NCBI RefSeq assembly: GCF_011601265.1
Contig: NZ_JAAOLX010000004.1
Span: forward strand, 124,001 to 188,000
Length of the DNA stretch: 64,000 nt
From: Iodobacter violaceini
Lineage (GTDB): Bacteria; Pseudomonadota; Gammaproteobacteria; Burkholderiales; Chitinibacteraceae
Reading direction: 5' to 3'
Shown: positions 28,146 to 37,127 of the stretch, one piece after another
Layout of the letters: each line of letters begins with the position of its first letter
Position numbering within the stretch: the stretch's first letter is position 1
The notes under the pieces: generated by a model
What the model was told of the DNA's origin: nothing
Seen by the model: only the letters and a program-made list of their open reading frames with translations
The model's database searches: none
Made by a program: the position numbers and the translations under genes

Positions 28146-29666
28146 TCAGGCGGTCAGCCATTTTTTAAGCATGGCTTGCAGGGCATCGATATGAATGGGT
28201 TTGGCAAGAAAATCATCCATACCCGCATCAAGGCATTGCTGGCGATCCTGCTCAAATACGCCTGCGCTTAAAGCAATAATGGGGATGCGGGGGCGATGCG
28301 CTGTGATTTCTATCTGCCTGATCTGCCGGGTTGCTTCAAAGCCATCAATATCGGGCATCTGGCAATCCATAAAAATCAGGGCGGGCTTTATGCCATCGCT
28401 AAATTTCCGGATCGCTTCGCGGCCATCCTGAGCCAGCTCCAGAGCGAAGCCCAGCTTGGATAAAATTGTTTTTATCACGGTCAGATTGAGCGGATTATCA
28501 TCCACCACCATCACAGGCAGGGTGCATTTTGCTGCAGGGTTTTCGTATACCACACTGGAGGGCAAAGCGGCCGGCTCTGAAAAATCCAGTGCTACCCGCA
28601 CACAAAACCAAAAGCAGGAGCCCTTGCCCGGCTTGCTCTCAACGCCTACATCGCCCTCCATCAGACGGGCCAGTTCACGCACAATAGATAGCCCCAGGCC
28701 GCTGCCGCCGTATTTGCGGGTATTGCTATTATCAACCTGAGAGAAAGGCAGAAATAACGCCAGTTGCTGCTCCGGACTAATACCAATACCCGAATCGGTC
28801 ACTCTGAACATCAGCATGGCATGATCGCCATCACGCTGGCTTTCATATGCTTCCACCATCACCGTGCCGGATTCTGTAAATTTCACGGCATTACCCAGCA
28901 AATTAGCCAGCATCTGCCGCAAACGTAATGCATCGCCCAGATAGCGAGGCCTGTCTGCAGCCTGAAGCCAGTTACGGCGTACGCTGATGTTTTTTTGCAT
29001 CAGGCTATAAGCAAACAATGAAAGCGCATCATCTAAGAGTTTTTCCGGCTCAAACACAGCGCTGTTCAGCTCAAATTTACCCGCCTCTACTTTAGATAAA
29101 TCCAGAATATCGTTAAGCAGCGTTAATAAGCTTTGGCCTGATTTCAAGATAATTTGCGCGTAACTCAGCCGCTCTTCTTTTTCCAGATCATCCAGTAAAA
29201 GCAGCTGCGCCATGCCCAATATCCCATTGAGCGGCGTACGAATTTCATGGCTCATGGTGGCCAGAAACTGGCTTTTGGCATGATTTGCCGCATCGGCCTC
29301 TGCTTTGGCCCGCCGCAAAGCATCTTCCTGGCTGGCTTTTTCGGCAGCAATGGTATTCGACATTTGCATCGCGGCCGAGCGCAGCAGGCTGACATGATCA
29401 GCCACCAGCAGCCGGCTTAATTGAGCCATACGCACAAACAGCCCTTTGCTCGTCAGTTGCACATCGCCTTCAGCTGAAAACACCGCATTGGAATAATAAA
29501 ACGGGCCTGCATCACAGGATAAAACAGCAGCCTGGCACTCTGTCAGAATCGCATCGATGCGCATGCCCGGCTGCAATTTTGCCGCGGCAAATTCTTCAGC
29601 AAAAACAGCATTCCAATCCTGCAAAGTGCCGGCCTGATCAAACAAAGAGTAGCTATGCAAAATCAC
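28146..29666 (-). CDS. Hybrid sensor histidine kinase/response regulator
   Basis: The 506-residue cytoplasmic protein has no membrane segment. It has a short N-terminal sensor-like region (about 1-95), a coiled-coil, the HisKA motif [17 protein letters not shown] (about 138-155) and a HATPase domain ([14 protein letters not shown]). The C-terminal receiver domain contains [13 protein letters not shown] for the phospho-acceptor Asp and FLAKP for the conserved Lys. It begins 7 nt after the MetE-like gene and is probably cotranscribed with it. The missing transmembrane region points to an intracellular signal or membrane recruitment by a partner. No separate output protein is adjacent. Confidence 0.9.
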   Translation of the reverse strand: MILHSYSLFDQAGTLQDWNAVFAEEFAAAKLQPGMRIDAILTECQAAVLSCDAGPFYYSNAVFSAEGDVQLTSKGLFVRMAQLSRLLVADHVSLLRSAAMQMSNTIAAEKASQEDALRRAKAEADAANHAKSQFLATMSHEIRTPLNGILGMAQLLLLDDLEKEERLSYAQIILKSGQSLLTLLNDILDLSKVEAGKFELNSAVFEPEKLLDDALSLFAYSLMQKNISVRRNWLQAADRPRYLGDALRLRQMLANLLGNAVKFTESGTVMVEAYESQRDGDHAMLMFRVTDSGIGISPEQQLALFLPFSQVDNSNTRKYGGSGLGLSIVRELARLMEGDVGVESKPGKGSCFWFCVRVALDFSEPAALPSSVVYENPAAKCTLPVMVVDDNPLNLTVIKTILSKLGFALELAQDGREAIRKFSDGIKPALIFMDCQMPDIDGFEATRQIRQIEITAHRPRIPIIALSAGVFEQDRQQCLDAGMDDFLAKPIHIDALQAMLKKWLTA

Positions 29667-29673
29667 GATGGGC

Positions 29674-30744
29674 TCAGGCGTAGCCTAGCTGCCGGGCTGC
29701 AAGCGCGGTGCCCTCAATGCGGGCTGCAATTTTGGCAAAAGCAGTTTCGCGGCTGGTGCTGGTGTCATCGCAAAAAGGTGAAAAGCCACAATCATCGGTG
29801 GTGGCCAGATAGGGATGAGGGATATAACGCGCGGCTTGCAATACCCTTTCGCAAACAGTTTCGGCCGTTTCAATCTGCGGATTAATCACGTCGATCACCC
29901 CCACAAAAATCACCTGATCAGGCTTACGGTATTGCTGAATAATTTTCAACACCCTTTCCGGGTCTTTCTCGCAGGCCAGGGCAATATAAAAACAACCTGC
30001 CCTTATTTCAAACAGGCCGGGTAGTAATTCGGCGTAATCCACATCGGCACTATGGGTGGAATCATGATCGCTGCCGGCGCAGGTATGGATGCCAATTTTT
30101 TGCCGCTCCTCCGGGCTAAACCGATCCAGCAGCATATTATTAATATCAATAAAGCTGCGCAAAATCTGCCCGCTTGGATCAAGCTTGATCGAAAGACGCC
30201 CCTCAGTAAAATCAAGCTGTACTTTACTCGCCCCCTGGGCAAAACAACCGCGAATTTCTTTTTCCTGCTCGTTCAGTAAATCAGCCACAAATTCATCGCG
30301 CGGATAATCGGCAATACCCAGCGCGGGATAAAGCAAGCTTAAAGCTGAGGCCGAAATAATGGCCTGCTTAAAGGGCTTTTGCGTATACCGGCGCGCGAGG
30401 CCAATTGTTTCGTGAGCAAAGCGTGCAAACCGGAATGGCCCGCGGGTTAAGCGTGGCAGCTGACGGATATGCCCGTCATGAAAAGGGATACACAGCCCAT
30501 CGGCAGCCATATTGCTATTGCCCTCAACCCCGTAGGTTGCAAAACCGTGAGTTTTACGCTGCTCGCCATCCCCTATCATGGGCGAGCCAACAGCCTCCAG
30601 ATGCATGATCGTATCTTTGACCGCCTCATCATAAATAGCCTCCATATCGGCAGCGCTTAATTCACCCTGTTCATGCAGAGACAATGCACGCTGTAATTTT
30701 GCTGACCGCGGAATACTGCCAATAGATTCAGTATTGATACTCAT
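29674..30744 (-). CDS. MetE C-terminal-domain-like methyltransferase
   Basis: The 356-residue product corresponds to the catalytic C-terminal barrel of cobalamin-independent methionine synthase; full MetE has about 750 residues. Zinc-ligand motifs are visible: HTCAGSDHD gives the His-x-Cys pair, and TTDDCGFSPF gives the late Cys. Such stand-alone proteins transfer methyl groups to thiols, for example to homocysteine, or process coenzyme-M-like thioethers; the actual methyl donor is unknown. The gene precedes a soluble hybrid kinase by 7 nt. It has its own promoter region of about 500 bp shared with the divergent riboswitch-controlled exchanger. Confidence 0.85.
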   Translation of the reverse strand: MSINTESIGSIPRSAKLQRALSLHEQGELSAADMEAIYDEAVKDTIMHLEAVGSPMIGDGEQRKTHGFATYGVEGNSNMAADGLCIPFHDGHIRQLPRLTRGPFRFARFAHETIGLARRYTQKPFKQAIISASALSLLYPALGIADYPRDEFVADLLNEQEKEIRGCFAQGASKVQLDFTEGRLSIKLDPSGQILRSFIDINNMLLDRFSPEERQKIGIHTCAGSDHDSTHSADVDYAELLPGLFEIRAGCFYIALACEKDPERVLKIIQQYRKPDQVIFVGVIDVINPQIETAETVCERVLQAARYIPHPYLATTDDCGFSPFCDDTSTSRETAFAKIAARIEGTALAARQLGYA

Positions 30745-31035
30745 AAATGGACACCCCTGATTGAGCTATCTTCAGTTTAAGTGAGATACAACTACTTGCA
30801 TAATTCTTTCCTAATAATTTCACAATATCAAATTAATTAACATGAAACACCAGAAAAAAACATTCAATTACGCAATACAAACCCGAAAAACGGTCAGATT
30901 AAAGACAGTAAAATCACATGCGCTTCATTCACTTTGCAGCGCCAGGCAAGCTTTTGTTACCAGCCATTAAACCCACATGCAAGCGGTAACATGCACTTTG
31001 CCCGCCTGCACCACATCTGCCAGACTGCCCCTTCC

Positions 31036-31170
31036 TGTCATTGGGGAGTAGCTATCCTTCGCGCAAAGCGAAGGAGGTGGCGTCAACAAACTTGCGGCCT
31101 CTTGCTGCATGGCGTCATTGATCATCAGCAGGTACGGCGGATGATTCAGCGAGACCTTTGGCCTCGGTCC
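31036..31170 (+). ncRNA. yybP-ykoY family (manganese) riboswitch
   Basis: The leader contains the hallmark yybP-ykoY elements in order. GGGGAGTAGC (31043-31052) is followed by a perfect hairpin CCTTCG...CGAAGG (31055-31073), CGTCAACA (31081-31088) and GCGAGACCTTTGGCC (31149-31163). This class binds Mn2+ and controls manganese efflux and other cation transport genes such as mntP. It lies about 70-200 nt upstream of a CaCA-type exchanger. Boundaries are approximate. Confidence 0.85.
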
Positions 31171-31177
31171 GTTTGCC

Positions 31178-31227
31178 TGCCGGGCAAGCCGTATCGATGC
31201 GCCATTGGTTTAATTGCTTGCCCGGCA
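31178..31227 (+). promoter_or_regulatory. Expression-platform hairpin of the manganese riboswitch
   Basis: TGCCGGGCAAGC (31178-31189) pairs perfectly with GCTTGCCCGGCA (31216-31227), 26-nt loop. It ends 12 nt before the exchanger ATG and is followed by TTGTGATTTTGC. It could terminate transcription or block ribosome loading when Mn2+ is low. No good ribosome binding site is otherwise visible before the ATG at 31240. Confidence 0.65.
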
Positions 31228-31239
31228 TTGTGATTTTGC

Positions 31240-32232
31240 ATGTTGCTCACCTTATTGCTGTTTTTCTGCTCGGCCATTGCCATCTGTTTAGCCTGTGACT
31301 ATTTCGTCAACGCCATTGAATGGTGTGGCCGGTATATGAAGCTGGGCGCCACTGCGGCGGGCTCGGTGCTGGCTGCTTTTGGCACGGCGCTCCCCGAAAG
31401 CGCGGTCACATTTACGGCGGTGGTCTTTGGCGCAACGCCCGCGCAAAAAGACATTGGCGTGGGCGCGGCCATGGGCGGCCCTTTGGTCCTGGCAACGATA
31501 GCCTATGCCGTGGTGGGCTTAGCGCTCTGGCGCAATCGCCAGCGGTTAAATCGCAGTGATGATTTAGTTAAAGCAGATCAGTCACGGCTGAGCCAGGATC
31601 AGCTGGCATTTTTAGTTATTTTTATATTCAAAGTAGCGCTCGGCTTAGTCGCATTTGCGTTTAAACCCTGTCTGGGCCTGCTGTTTTTGCTGGCTTATGC
31701 TGTGTATGTCTGGCGGGAAATCAACACGGCGGAAACAGCCGCCGGAGAAGAAGAGCTGGAGCCATTAAAGCTGCACCCACTCAGCGATAACTGGCGCTGG
31801 GCGGCTTTGCAAGTGGGCTTAGCCCTCGCGGTGATCGCCCTTGCCTCGCATATTTTTGTATCCCAGCTCGAAAACTTAGCCGCGATGCTGGGCCTCGCTC
31901 CGCACATGGTGGCACTCTTACTCAGCCCCGTAGCCACTGAATTACCAGAAATCATGAACACCCTGATTTGGGTGCGGCAAGGCAAAGAGCGTTTGGCGCT
32001 GGCCAATATATCAGGCGCGATGATGATTCAGGCCACCATCCCCAGTGCGCTGGGCATTTTCTTTACGCCCTTGCTGTTTGACGGCCCGCTGCTCGCCTCC
32101 GGCATCATTACCACCGTGGCCATTATTGTGCTGTATTTGATGTTCAGGCGCGGCAAAGTCACAGGCAAGCAATTAAGCTGCATTGGCTTTCTTTACGCAG
32201 GATTTGCGCTCTGTTTAAGCTGGGCAATCTGA
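31240..32232 (+). CDS. CaCA-family cation exchanger, probably manganese-responsive
   Basis: The 330-residue membrane protein has ten or so helices. It carries the two alpha-repeat signatures of sodium/calcium exchanger-like proteins: FGTALPESAV near residue 45 and SPVATELPEIMNT near residue 230, the acidic Glu residues being the ion-binding sites. Family members exchange divalent cations against H+ or Na+. Preceding it is a yybP-ykoY riboswitch, so Mn2+ export is the most likely job. The ATG lacks a clear ribosome binding site, which fits riboswitch-controlled initiation. A hairpin terminator follows at 32243-32282. Confidence 0.88.
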   Translation: MLLTLLLFFCSAIAICLACDYFVNAIEWCGRYMKLGATAAGSVLAAFGTALPESAVTFTAVVFGATPAQKDIGVGAAMGGPLVLATIAYAVVGLALWRNRQRLNRSDDLVKADQSRLSQDQLAFLVIFIFKVALGLVAFAFKPCLGLLFLLAYAVYVWREINTAETAAGEEELEPLKLHPLSDNWRWAALQVGLALAVIALASHIFVSQLENLAAMLGLAPHMVALLLSPVATELPEIMNTLIWVRQGKERLALANISGAMMIQATIPSALGIFFTPLLFDGPLLASGIITTVAIIVLYLMFRRGKVTGKQLSCIGFLYAGFALCLSWAI

Positions 32233-32242
32233 AACAAAACAA

Positions 32243-32282
32243 TGCCCACCGGCGCAAATAAATTCACCGATGGGCAGCGTTT
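32243..32282. terminator. Bidirectional terminator between exchanger and lipoprotein genes
   Basis: TGCCCACCGG pairs with CCGATGGGCA (one mismatch), with a T-run on the right and an A-rich stretch on the left. It separates the convergent genes. Confidence 0.75.
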
Positions 32283-32732
32283 TTAAAGCGAGATATGTAA
32301 ATCGAAGCGCGCGCCGTTAGAGAAAGTACAAGTACCTGCACCCAGCTCTGCGCTGCTCATGCTGTAATCGCACTTGGCGTAGCCGCCTTTATTGCCCACC
32401 GCATTTGCATTGCCTTTGGACGAACCAGGGGCACGGGTAGCTTCACCTGAATAAGCTTCTTTCCCTGCATTAAAAGCAAATTCGCCGTGGCCTTTTTCAG
32501 GATTACTGATTGTGCCGTTGATCCGGCCAATCAGCGCTGCCGCCTCATTGGTAGGATATAGCCTTGCGGTATACACAGGGCGTGGAGCGACCACTTCTGC
32601 CATTGCAACAGGCACGGGCTGACGGGGCGACGAGCCTGTACCAGCTGTTGCAGGCTGAATAGGCACGATATAACACGCAGACAACATCGCGGCTACAGAG
32701 GCGGCAATCAGCAAGCCTTTTACTTTTTTCAT
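32283..32732 (-). CDS. Small lipoprotein of unknown function
   Basis: The 149-residue product has a lipoprotein signal peptide with lipobox LSAC (Cys at residue 21). The start at 32732 has an AAGGAG ribosome binding site; a 31-codon longer frame upstream is rejected. The mature part has a Ser/Pro-rich linker and a domain ending GAGTCTFSNGARFDLHISL, with two Cys residues that may form a disulfide. Similar short lipoproteins of unknown role occur in other proteobacteria; I know no function. Confidence 0.75.
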   Translation of the reverse strand: MKKVKGLLIAASVAAMLSACYIVPIQPATAGTGSSPRQPVPVAMAEVVAPRPVYTARLYPTNEAAALIGRINGTISNPEKGHGEFAFNAGKEAYSGEATRAPGSSKGNANAVGNKGGYAKCDYSMSSAELGAGTCTFSNGARFDLHISL

Positions 32733-33345
32733 GATGAACTCCTTTCTGTGTTTACCAGGCAGTCTTACTGCATTCGCCAGCAGTGTTTCAGCATGATTTA
32801 GCACTGTCAAGATAGGTCTAACCATTGGATTAAGAAAAAATCCTGCACAAACAAGCCCGCCAAAAACTTACAACCCATCAAAAATCAAATACCTGCCAGA
32901 AGCTGTTCAGCCAAACAGAGCCTGCCCATCCAAGCTTTTATGCCATATTCAAGTACAGCGTTTTGTCCGGCGGTGGCCGGACACTTCCTTACTAAAGCCT
33001 TTCTCGCACGGCCTGCCGCTTTTTTAAGGCGCACCGCTATAGTGAAATTTCGTCATAAATTGGCAATATTACCCGCGCCTTTCTGATGTAAAAGCACGCC
33101 AGTTTTAAGCAAGCGCATAAAGAGCAAGGCACTAAAACTAAAATCCCTTTATCATCTGCCCTTCGGCGCTGTTGTAGCGCCGAAGGCATTTATTAATGGG
33201 CCGCTTAACAGCGATAAGTTTCTATGCAAAAAAAGCGCGGGCAAGGCCGCCACTCCACCATGAATTGGTGCAGTGATGTTTGAATGCGGCATGCCGCCTT
33301 GCAGAAAGTTGCCGTTTGTAATGAGGCCCTAATCAGGATTACCCA
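32733..33345. other. Intergenic region with a strong hairpin at 33160-33186
   Basis: No protein gene was found in this 613-bp gap. CCTTCGGCGCT (33160-33170) and AGCGCCGAAGG (33176-33186) form a perfect 11-bp stem with a five-base loop, followed by CATTTATT. It could end a small RNA transcribed rightward from around 33040, or be a leader hairpin for the gene at 33346. The rest shows no clear feature. Confidence 0.4.
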
Positions 33346-33834
33346 ATGAATCAAACCCATATCACCGAATTTTTTGACCTGATCGCCGATGGCGGCCTTG
33401 AGCAAAACGACATCATGGCCATGAGCGCAGAAGTGCTTAAAGCCGAAAAAGATGCAGATGCCTATCTGGCAAACGATAAAGAAAGCGCTTACCAGGCTCA
33501 TTTTGCGATTCCGCTTTGGGAATGGGTCATGATCGAGCAGCTGGAAGACGGCCTGATTTTCCGCGGCAAACAAGCCGATGCGCTCTACGCACAAATTGAA
33601 GATGCTTTTGGTGAGGGTGAGCTGGATTTAGCGGCCGCCGCACTGAAAGACCTGAGCAATGCCGACGCCCTTGCCCTGATCCAGAAAGAGCTGGCTCCGG
33701 CCTACACGCTGGTGAACTTCAGCAAGCCGCTGAATGATGAGCTGCAAATCGTGCTGATTCGCAGCAATAAGCTGGAGCGCTTTTTAGCGCTGTGCAACAC
33801 ACTTGAACTGAGTGCTGCGCCAAGCTGCTTGTAA
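33346..33834 (+). CDS. Unrecognised 162-residue acidic protein
   Basis: The protein is acidic, soluble and Ala/Leu/Glu-rich, with no signal peptide and no membrane helix; it is probably all-helical. It begins MNQTHITEFFDLIADGGLEQ after an AGGA ribosome binding site 10 nt upstream. No family is recognised. The ATG follows the long gap described above, and the gene is convergent with the Ada-type gene, 35 bp apart. No context suggests a function. Confidence 0.7.
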   Translation: MNQTHITEFFDLIADGGLEQNDIMAMSAEVLKAEKDADAYLANDKESAYQAHFAIPLWEWVMIEQLEDGLIFRGKQADALYAQIEDAFGEGELDLAAAALKDLSNADALALIQKELAPAYTLVNFSKPLNDELQIVLIRSNKLERFLALCNTLELSAAPSCL

Positions 33835-33869
33835 GCAGATAAGGAGCATGGCCTGCCATGCTCCAGCGC

Positions 33870-34742
33870 CTAAAAGAGGCTGTACTCTGCCTGAGCCGCC
33901 TCTTCTGGCGCGAATCCCTCGTATCTGGCCGACTCCCATGCGTGAATTGCATGTTTACGTGCCTCCCCCCAGTGATACCCCCCCAGCTTACCGCCCTGCT
34001 GAATCACCCGATGACAGGGAATCAAAAGTGCAACCGGATTTGCGCCTACCGCCGAACCTACAGCTCTTACCGCATTGGGGCGGCCAACGGCTTTGGCAAT
34101 CTGGGAATAGCTCACTACCGCAGCGGGTGGAATATGCAGCAATGCCCTCCAGACGCTGACCTGAAAATTAGTCCCCTTTACATGCAGGGATACAGGCCGA
34201 TCTGGCCGCCCAGCCATACCAAACATGGCGTCAATGATGGCCTGCGTAGCCTGCCGCTCTTCATAAAACACGGCTTGTGGCCATTTACAGCTTAAATCGG
34301 CCAGATGTACGGCCAGTGTACGATCCTGCATAAAAGAAAACTGACACACCCCCCGGCTGGTACTGGCAATAAACGCGGGGCCAAATGGCGTGTCGTGTAC
34401 GGCATAAGCAATCGACAAACCGGCTCCGCCTATTTTGTATTCCCCCGGCGTAACGGCCTCCAGCTGCACAAAATGATCATACAAACGTGAGCCACTGCTT
34501 AAACCCAGTGAATCAGACACCTCCAGCAAAGATTTTGAGTCACGCAATAATTGCTTGGCCCGCTCTAAGGTCAGCACCTGCAAAAAACGTTTGGGCGTTA
34601 CCCCTGCCCAGCGGCAAAACATGCGCTGAAAATGAAAAGGGCTTAAATGTAAGTGAGCGGCAATCTCATCCAGCCCTGGCTGGCTGTGCAAATGGGCAGA
34701 AATAAAATAAATCGCTTTTTCAATACGCTCGTAGTCCGTCAT
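33870..34742 (-). CDS. Ada-type AraC regulator/O6-alkylguanine-DNA alkyltransferase
   Basis: The 290-residue product has an AraC helix-turn-helix (about residues 5-95, with LDEIAAHLHLSPFHFQRMF) fused to a methyltransferase domain whose active site is IPCHRVIQ (Cys243). It removes alkyl groups from O6-guanine in DNA by suicide transfer and may act as a regulator. The N-terminal Ada domain with the zinc-Cys phosphotriester site is missing, so this is a short Ada. The start MTDYERIEKA at 34742 matches related proteins; the in-frame ATG at 34763 is an alternative. Confidence 0.92.
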   Translation of the reverse strand: MTDYERIEKAIYFISAHLHSQPGLDEIAAHLHLSPFHFQRMFCRWAGVTPKRFLQVLTLERAKQLLRDSKSLLEVSDSLGLSSGSRLYDHFVQLEAVTPGEYKIGGAGLSIAYAVHDTPFGPAFIASTSRGVCQFSFMQDRTLAVHLADLSCKWPQAVFYEERQATQAIIDAMFGMAGRPDRPVSLHVKGTNFQVSVWRALLHIPPAAVVSYSQIAKAVGRPNAVRAVGSAVGANPVALLIPCHRVIQQGGKLGGYHWGEARKHAIHAWESARYEGFAPEEAAQAEYSLF

Positions 34743-34977
34743 TTCAATCCCATCCCAATGCATTACGGCCTGCGCAGCCCTGATTTACACACCCTGCGTC
34801 ACAGGCATTCAGCAGCCCCGCTGCGGCAATAAACGCTGCTTTATATAAGGCATAAACAGAGTATGGGGATTAAAACCCACTGCCGCGACCCGAATCTTGC
34901 TATGTTCAAAGAGCCCGCAGCAACAAACCGCACTACAATGCAGCCAATTTGGCCAAACGATTAAAAGAAGCCCGCAT

Positions 34978-35328
34978 ATGCAAACTCTAAAACTCGCCCT
35001 TATCGCCCTGCTGCTGAGCGCCTGCACAACAGCCACGCCCCCCGCCAGTAAAGCGCCGCCATCAAAGGCCCAAAGCTGTGCAATGGAAGGCGGAGAAATC
35101 AAACAAGGCGGCATCATGGGGCACAGCTACTGCGTAAAACCTTACCCCGACGCCGGAAAAACATGCCGCGACAGCACAGATTGCCAGGGAAAATGCCTGG
35201 CAGAGCTGGGCACGCCCCTAGCAGAAGACGGCAAGCAAACAGGCCATTGCCAGGCGAATACCCTGCCCTTTGGCTGCTATGCAGAAGTCAAAAATGGCAA
35301 TATCGGGCCTGGGCTGTGTGTGGATTAG
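34978..35328 (+). CDS. Small Cys-rich lipoprotein
   Basis: The 116-residue product has a lipoprotein signal with lipobox LSAC (Cys at residue 16), then a Pro/Ala/Lys linker. A Cys-rich globular region follows with seven further Cys residues spaced in loops (for example SCAME, SYCVKP, TCRDSTDCQGKC). Several disulfides are likely, so it probably functions in the periplasm or outer membrane. The start at 34978 removes 27 codons of an upstream in-frame extension that lacks a signal sequence. No known family was recognised. Confidence 0.72.
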   Translation: MQTLKLALIALLLSACTTATPPASKAPPSKAQSCAMEGGEIKQGGIMGHSYCVKPYPDAGKTCRDSTDCQGKCLAELGTPLAEDGKQTGHCQANTLPFGCYAEVKNGNIGPGLCVD

Positions 35329-35453
35329 CCTGAGCAGTGGCAATAAACCTGCCTTGTTCAATCATTCCGGGCAGAAGTCCAATTTTTGCCCCCTTCCCCT
35401 GATATACGCCCCCGCGGGGAAGGGCATTTTATTCAGCGCCAGCCCCAAAGCAT

Positions 35454-35912
35454 TTAGTGCGCGTGATGCGCCACCGCTGATGCATCCGCCTGCTGTCCAT
35501 GTGGCTGATGGCCGTGCGCAGCATCCATTCTGACCACGCCCACAAAAGACGAAAGCAATGAAACATCCGCACTGGATAAGCCTTTTTCAGCCGTAATCTG
35601 CTGATCAAGCAACTGCTTCGCTACTGCCGCTGGTACACCGGCCTGCTGCAGCAGAGTGGCGCTCACCTCCCCTGCACACAGCTGCGTTTGCCAGCCATGA
35701 GGATTCTTTTTAAGTAAAGCCCGGCCGCCTTTATCACCTTGCAGCCAGCCGGCAATCGCAAAACCATCCGCCACAATGACAGGCTTTACCGTCAGCGGCG
35801 CATCAGGCTTATCCCAAACGGCCTTCATACTGCTGACAATGTCGCTTTGATCATCCGCCCATGCAAAAGCCGTTAAATAAATCAAAAGCAGCCCGGCTAT
35901 TATCTTTTCCAT
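35454..35912 (-). CDS. Probable copper-related secreted protein with His-rich tail
   Basis: The 152-residue product has a Sec signal peptide (about 1-20, ending AWA). A central segment, DKPDAPLTVKPVIVADGFAI and AGWLQGDKGGRALLKK, resembles 'copper uptake system-associated' proteins. The C-terminal 25 residues are His-rich (HGHQPHG and HHAH), suitable for metal binding. The start at 35912 (MEKII) is preferred but 35918 is possible; the AAGGGG ribosome binding site could serve either. No copper transporter is in the window, so the role rests on resemblance and the His tail. Confidence 0.65.
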   Translation of the reverse strand: MEKIIAGLLLIYLTAFAWADDQSDIVSSMKAVWDKPDAPLTVKPVIVADGFAIAGWLQGDKGGRALLKKNPHGWQTQLCAGEVSATLLQQAGVPAAVAKQLLDQQITAEKGLSSADVSLLSSFVGVVRMDAAHGHQPHGQQADASAVAHHAH

Positions 35913-36072
35913 CCCCATCCCCTTTTATAAAATTTAGCCAATACTGGCGAATAAAAGCATACAACACAGTTCATCTGTTTAATAACAAACACTGGGTTTA
36001 TATCTTGCAACTTGCGTCTGACAGGTATACAAAGACCTGCCCGCCAAATTTCCAATATCAAACAAAAACCTT

Positions 36073-36543
36073 ATGCGCGAATACAACGGCATTGAATATC
36101 AATACAGCAGCAATCACCCGGAAAAAGCCATCGGGGTGATTACGAATATTTTAGGTTTTACGCCATTAGCTTCTGATCTGAATTACAGCCTGAATTTCTA
36201 TTCATCCGGCTCAGGTATTGATGATTGCCTGGCGATTTATTGCCGGTATGGCACTGCAGATTGGCCAGCCATCGCCCAAGCACTGCGCCTGAAACACGTC
36301 AGCGAGGTGCCGGGTGATACTGATTGGCATGAAGCATGGCTGGGGCTGCTTGATGCGGAAGGCATGGCCGGGGTGCCAGTGCAGCCCTTATTTCAGTTTA
36401 TCAATCAGCACAGGCACGCATTTCAGCCCCCTGCTGATGCATGCTGGGAGGTCTTTTTCTCAAATGAAAGCGATGTTAATTCCTGGTGCGTGGTGTGGCG
36501 CAACGACAGCCATTTAAATTATCTGTACTTTGATCAGGGCTAA
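36073..36543 (+). CDS. Unrecognised 156-residue protein
   Basis: This soluble protein has no signal peptide and contains many aromatic residues (Tyr, Trp, Phe), including several Trp in its second half. It starts MREYNGIEYQYSSNHPEKAI. No family is recognised. Its size and composition are compatible with immunity-type proteins, but there is no toxin gene beside it, so I assign no function. It is followed by a degraded gene at 36597. Confidence 0.65.
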   Translation: MREYNGIEYQYSSNHPEKAIGVITNILGFTPLASDLNYSLNFYSSGSGIDDCLAIYCRYGTADWPAIAQALRLKHVSEVPGDTDWHEAWLGLLDAEGMAGVPVQPLFQFINQHRHAFQPPADACWEVFFSNESDVNSWCVVWRNDSHLNYLYFDQG

Positions 36544-36596
36544 TCTGATCCACACTCTGGCACTGCGCCTTTTTTCATCTTCAGCTTAATAAACCT

Positions 36597-36990
36597 ATAA
36601 AATGCGCATTCATCATCCTGTCCCTTTTTCCTGCTTTGGCATTGGCGCAAACAACGCTTTCTGGCCGCTACAAATACAGAACCGATGCTGAAAGCCTGGA
36701 AATACTAAGAAATTGGGCCTGTTTTTACCCCAACACCCATTCCATCAAACTGCTGCTGCGCCCGCAAACAAACCAAAATGCCATTGGTTTTTTAACACCC
36801 CCGATGGCATTAAGCACAGCGGCTACGAAGCTTCTGGCACTACAACGGTTATAGTAAGCGGGTACAAAGCTTATCCAGGCGAAAGGGGCTGCTTTGATAC
36901 AGGCACATTGCCATCCGTAAAAAGCCACACCAATAAAAAGTCATTGCATGAAAACAACATCGATTATTTAATAAAATTGCTTTTCAATTT
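36597..36990 (+). pseudogene. Degraded secreted protein gene
   Basis: One frame reads KCAFIILSLFPALALAQ, a signal-peptide-like start, but it begins at an ATA codon rather than ATG. It then continues to residues such as SGRYKYRTDAESLEIL. A second frame, from about 36760, reads like a natural continuation (KCHWFFNTPDGIKHSGYEA) but is in a different phase. This suggests a lost start codon plus a frameshift. An alternative is that no gene is here and both frames are chance. The original function is unknown. Confidence 0.35.
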
Positions 36991-37127
36991 TCACTTATTA
37001 GCCATGTATATTTCAATATCCAATTGGCAACTCATTTCTTAGCTTAAGCCGCCCTGCTCAATTGATTTATTTAGCGTCAATACCTTAATCATTTGCATGG
37101 CAGCCCAATCAAACCAGCGAGATAAAA

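Noticed and set aside
30934-31233. Plus-strand frame of 99 codons before the exchanger gene
   Set aside because: The sequence is the manganese riboswitch and its expression platform; conserved RNA elements explain it better than a protein.
33205-33594. Minus-strand frame of 129 codons opposite the gene at 33346
   Set aside because: Shadow of the plus-strand gene, whose ribosome binding site and composition are better.
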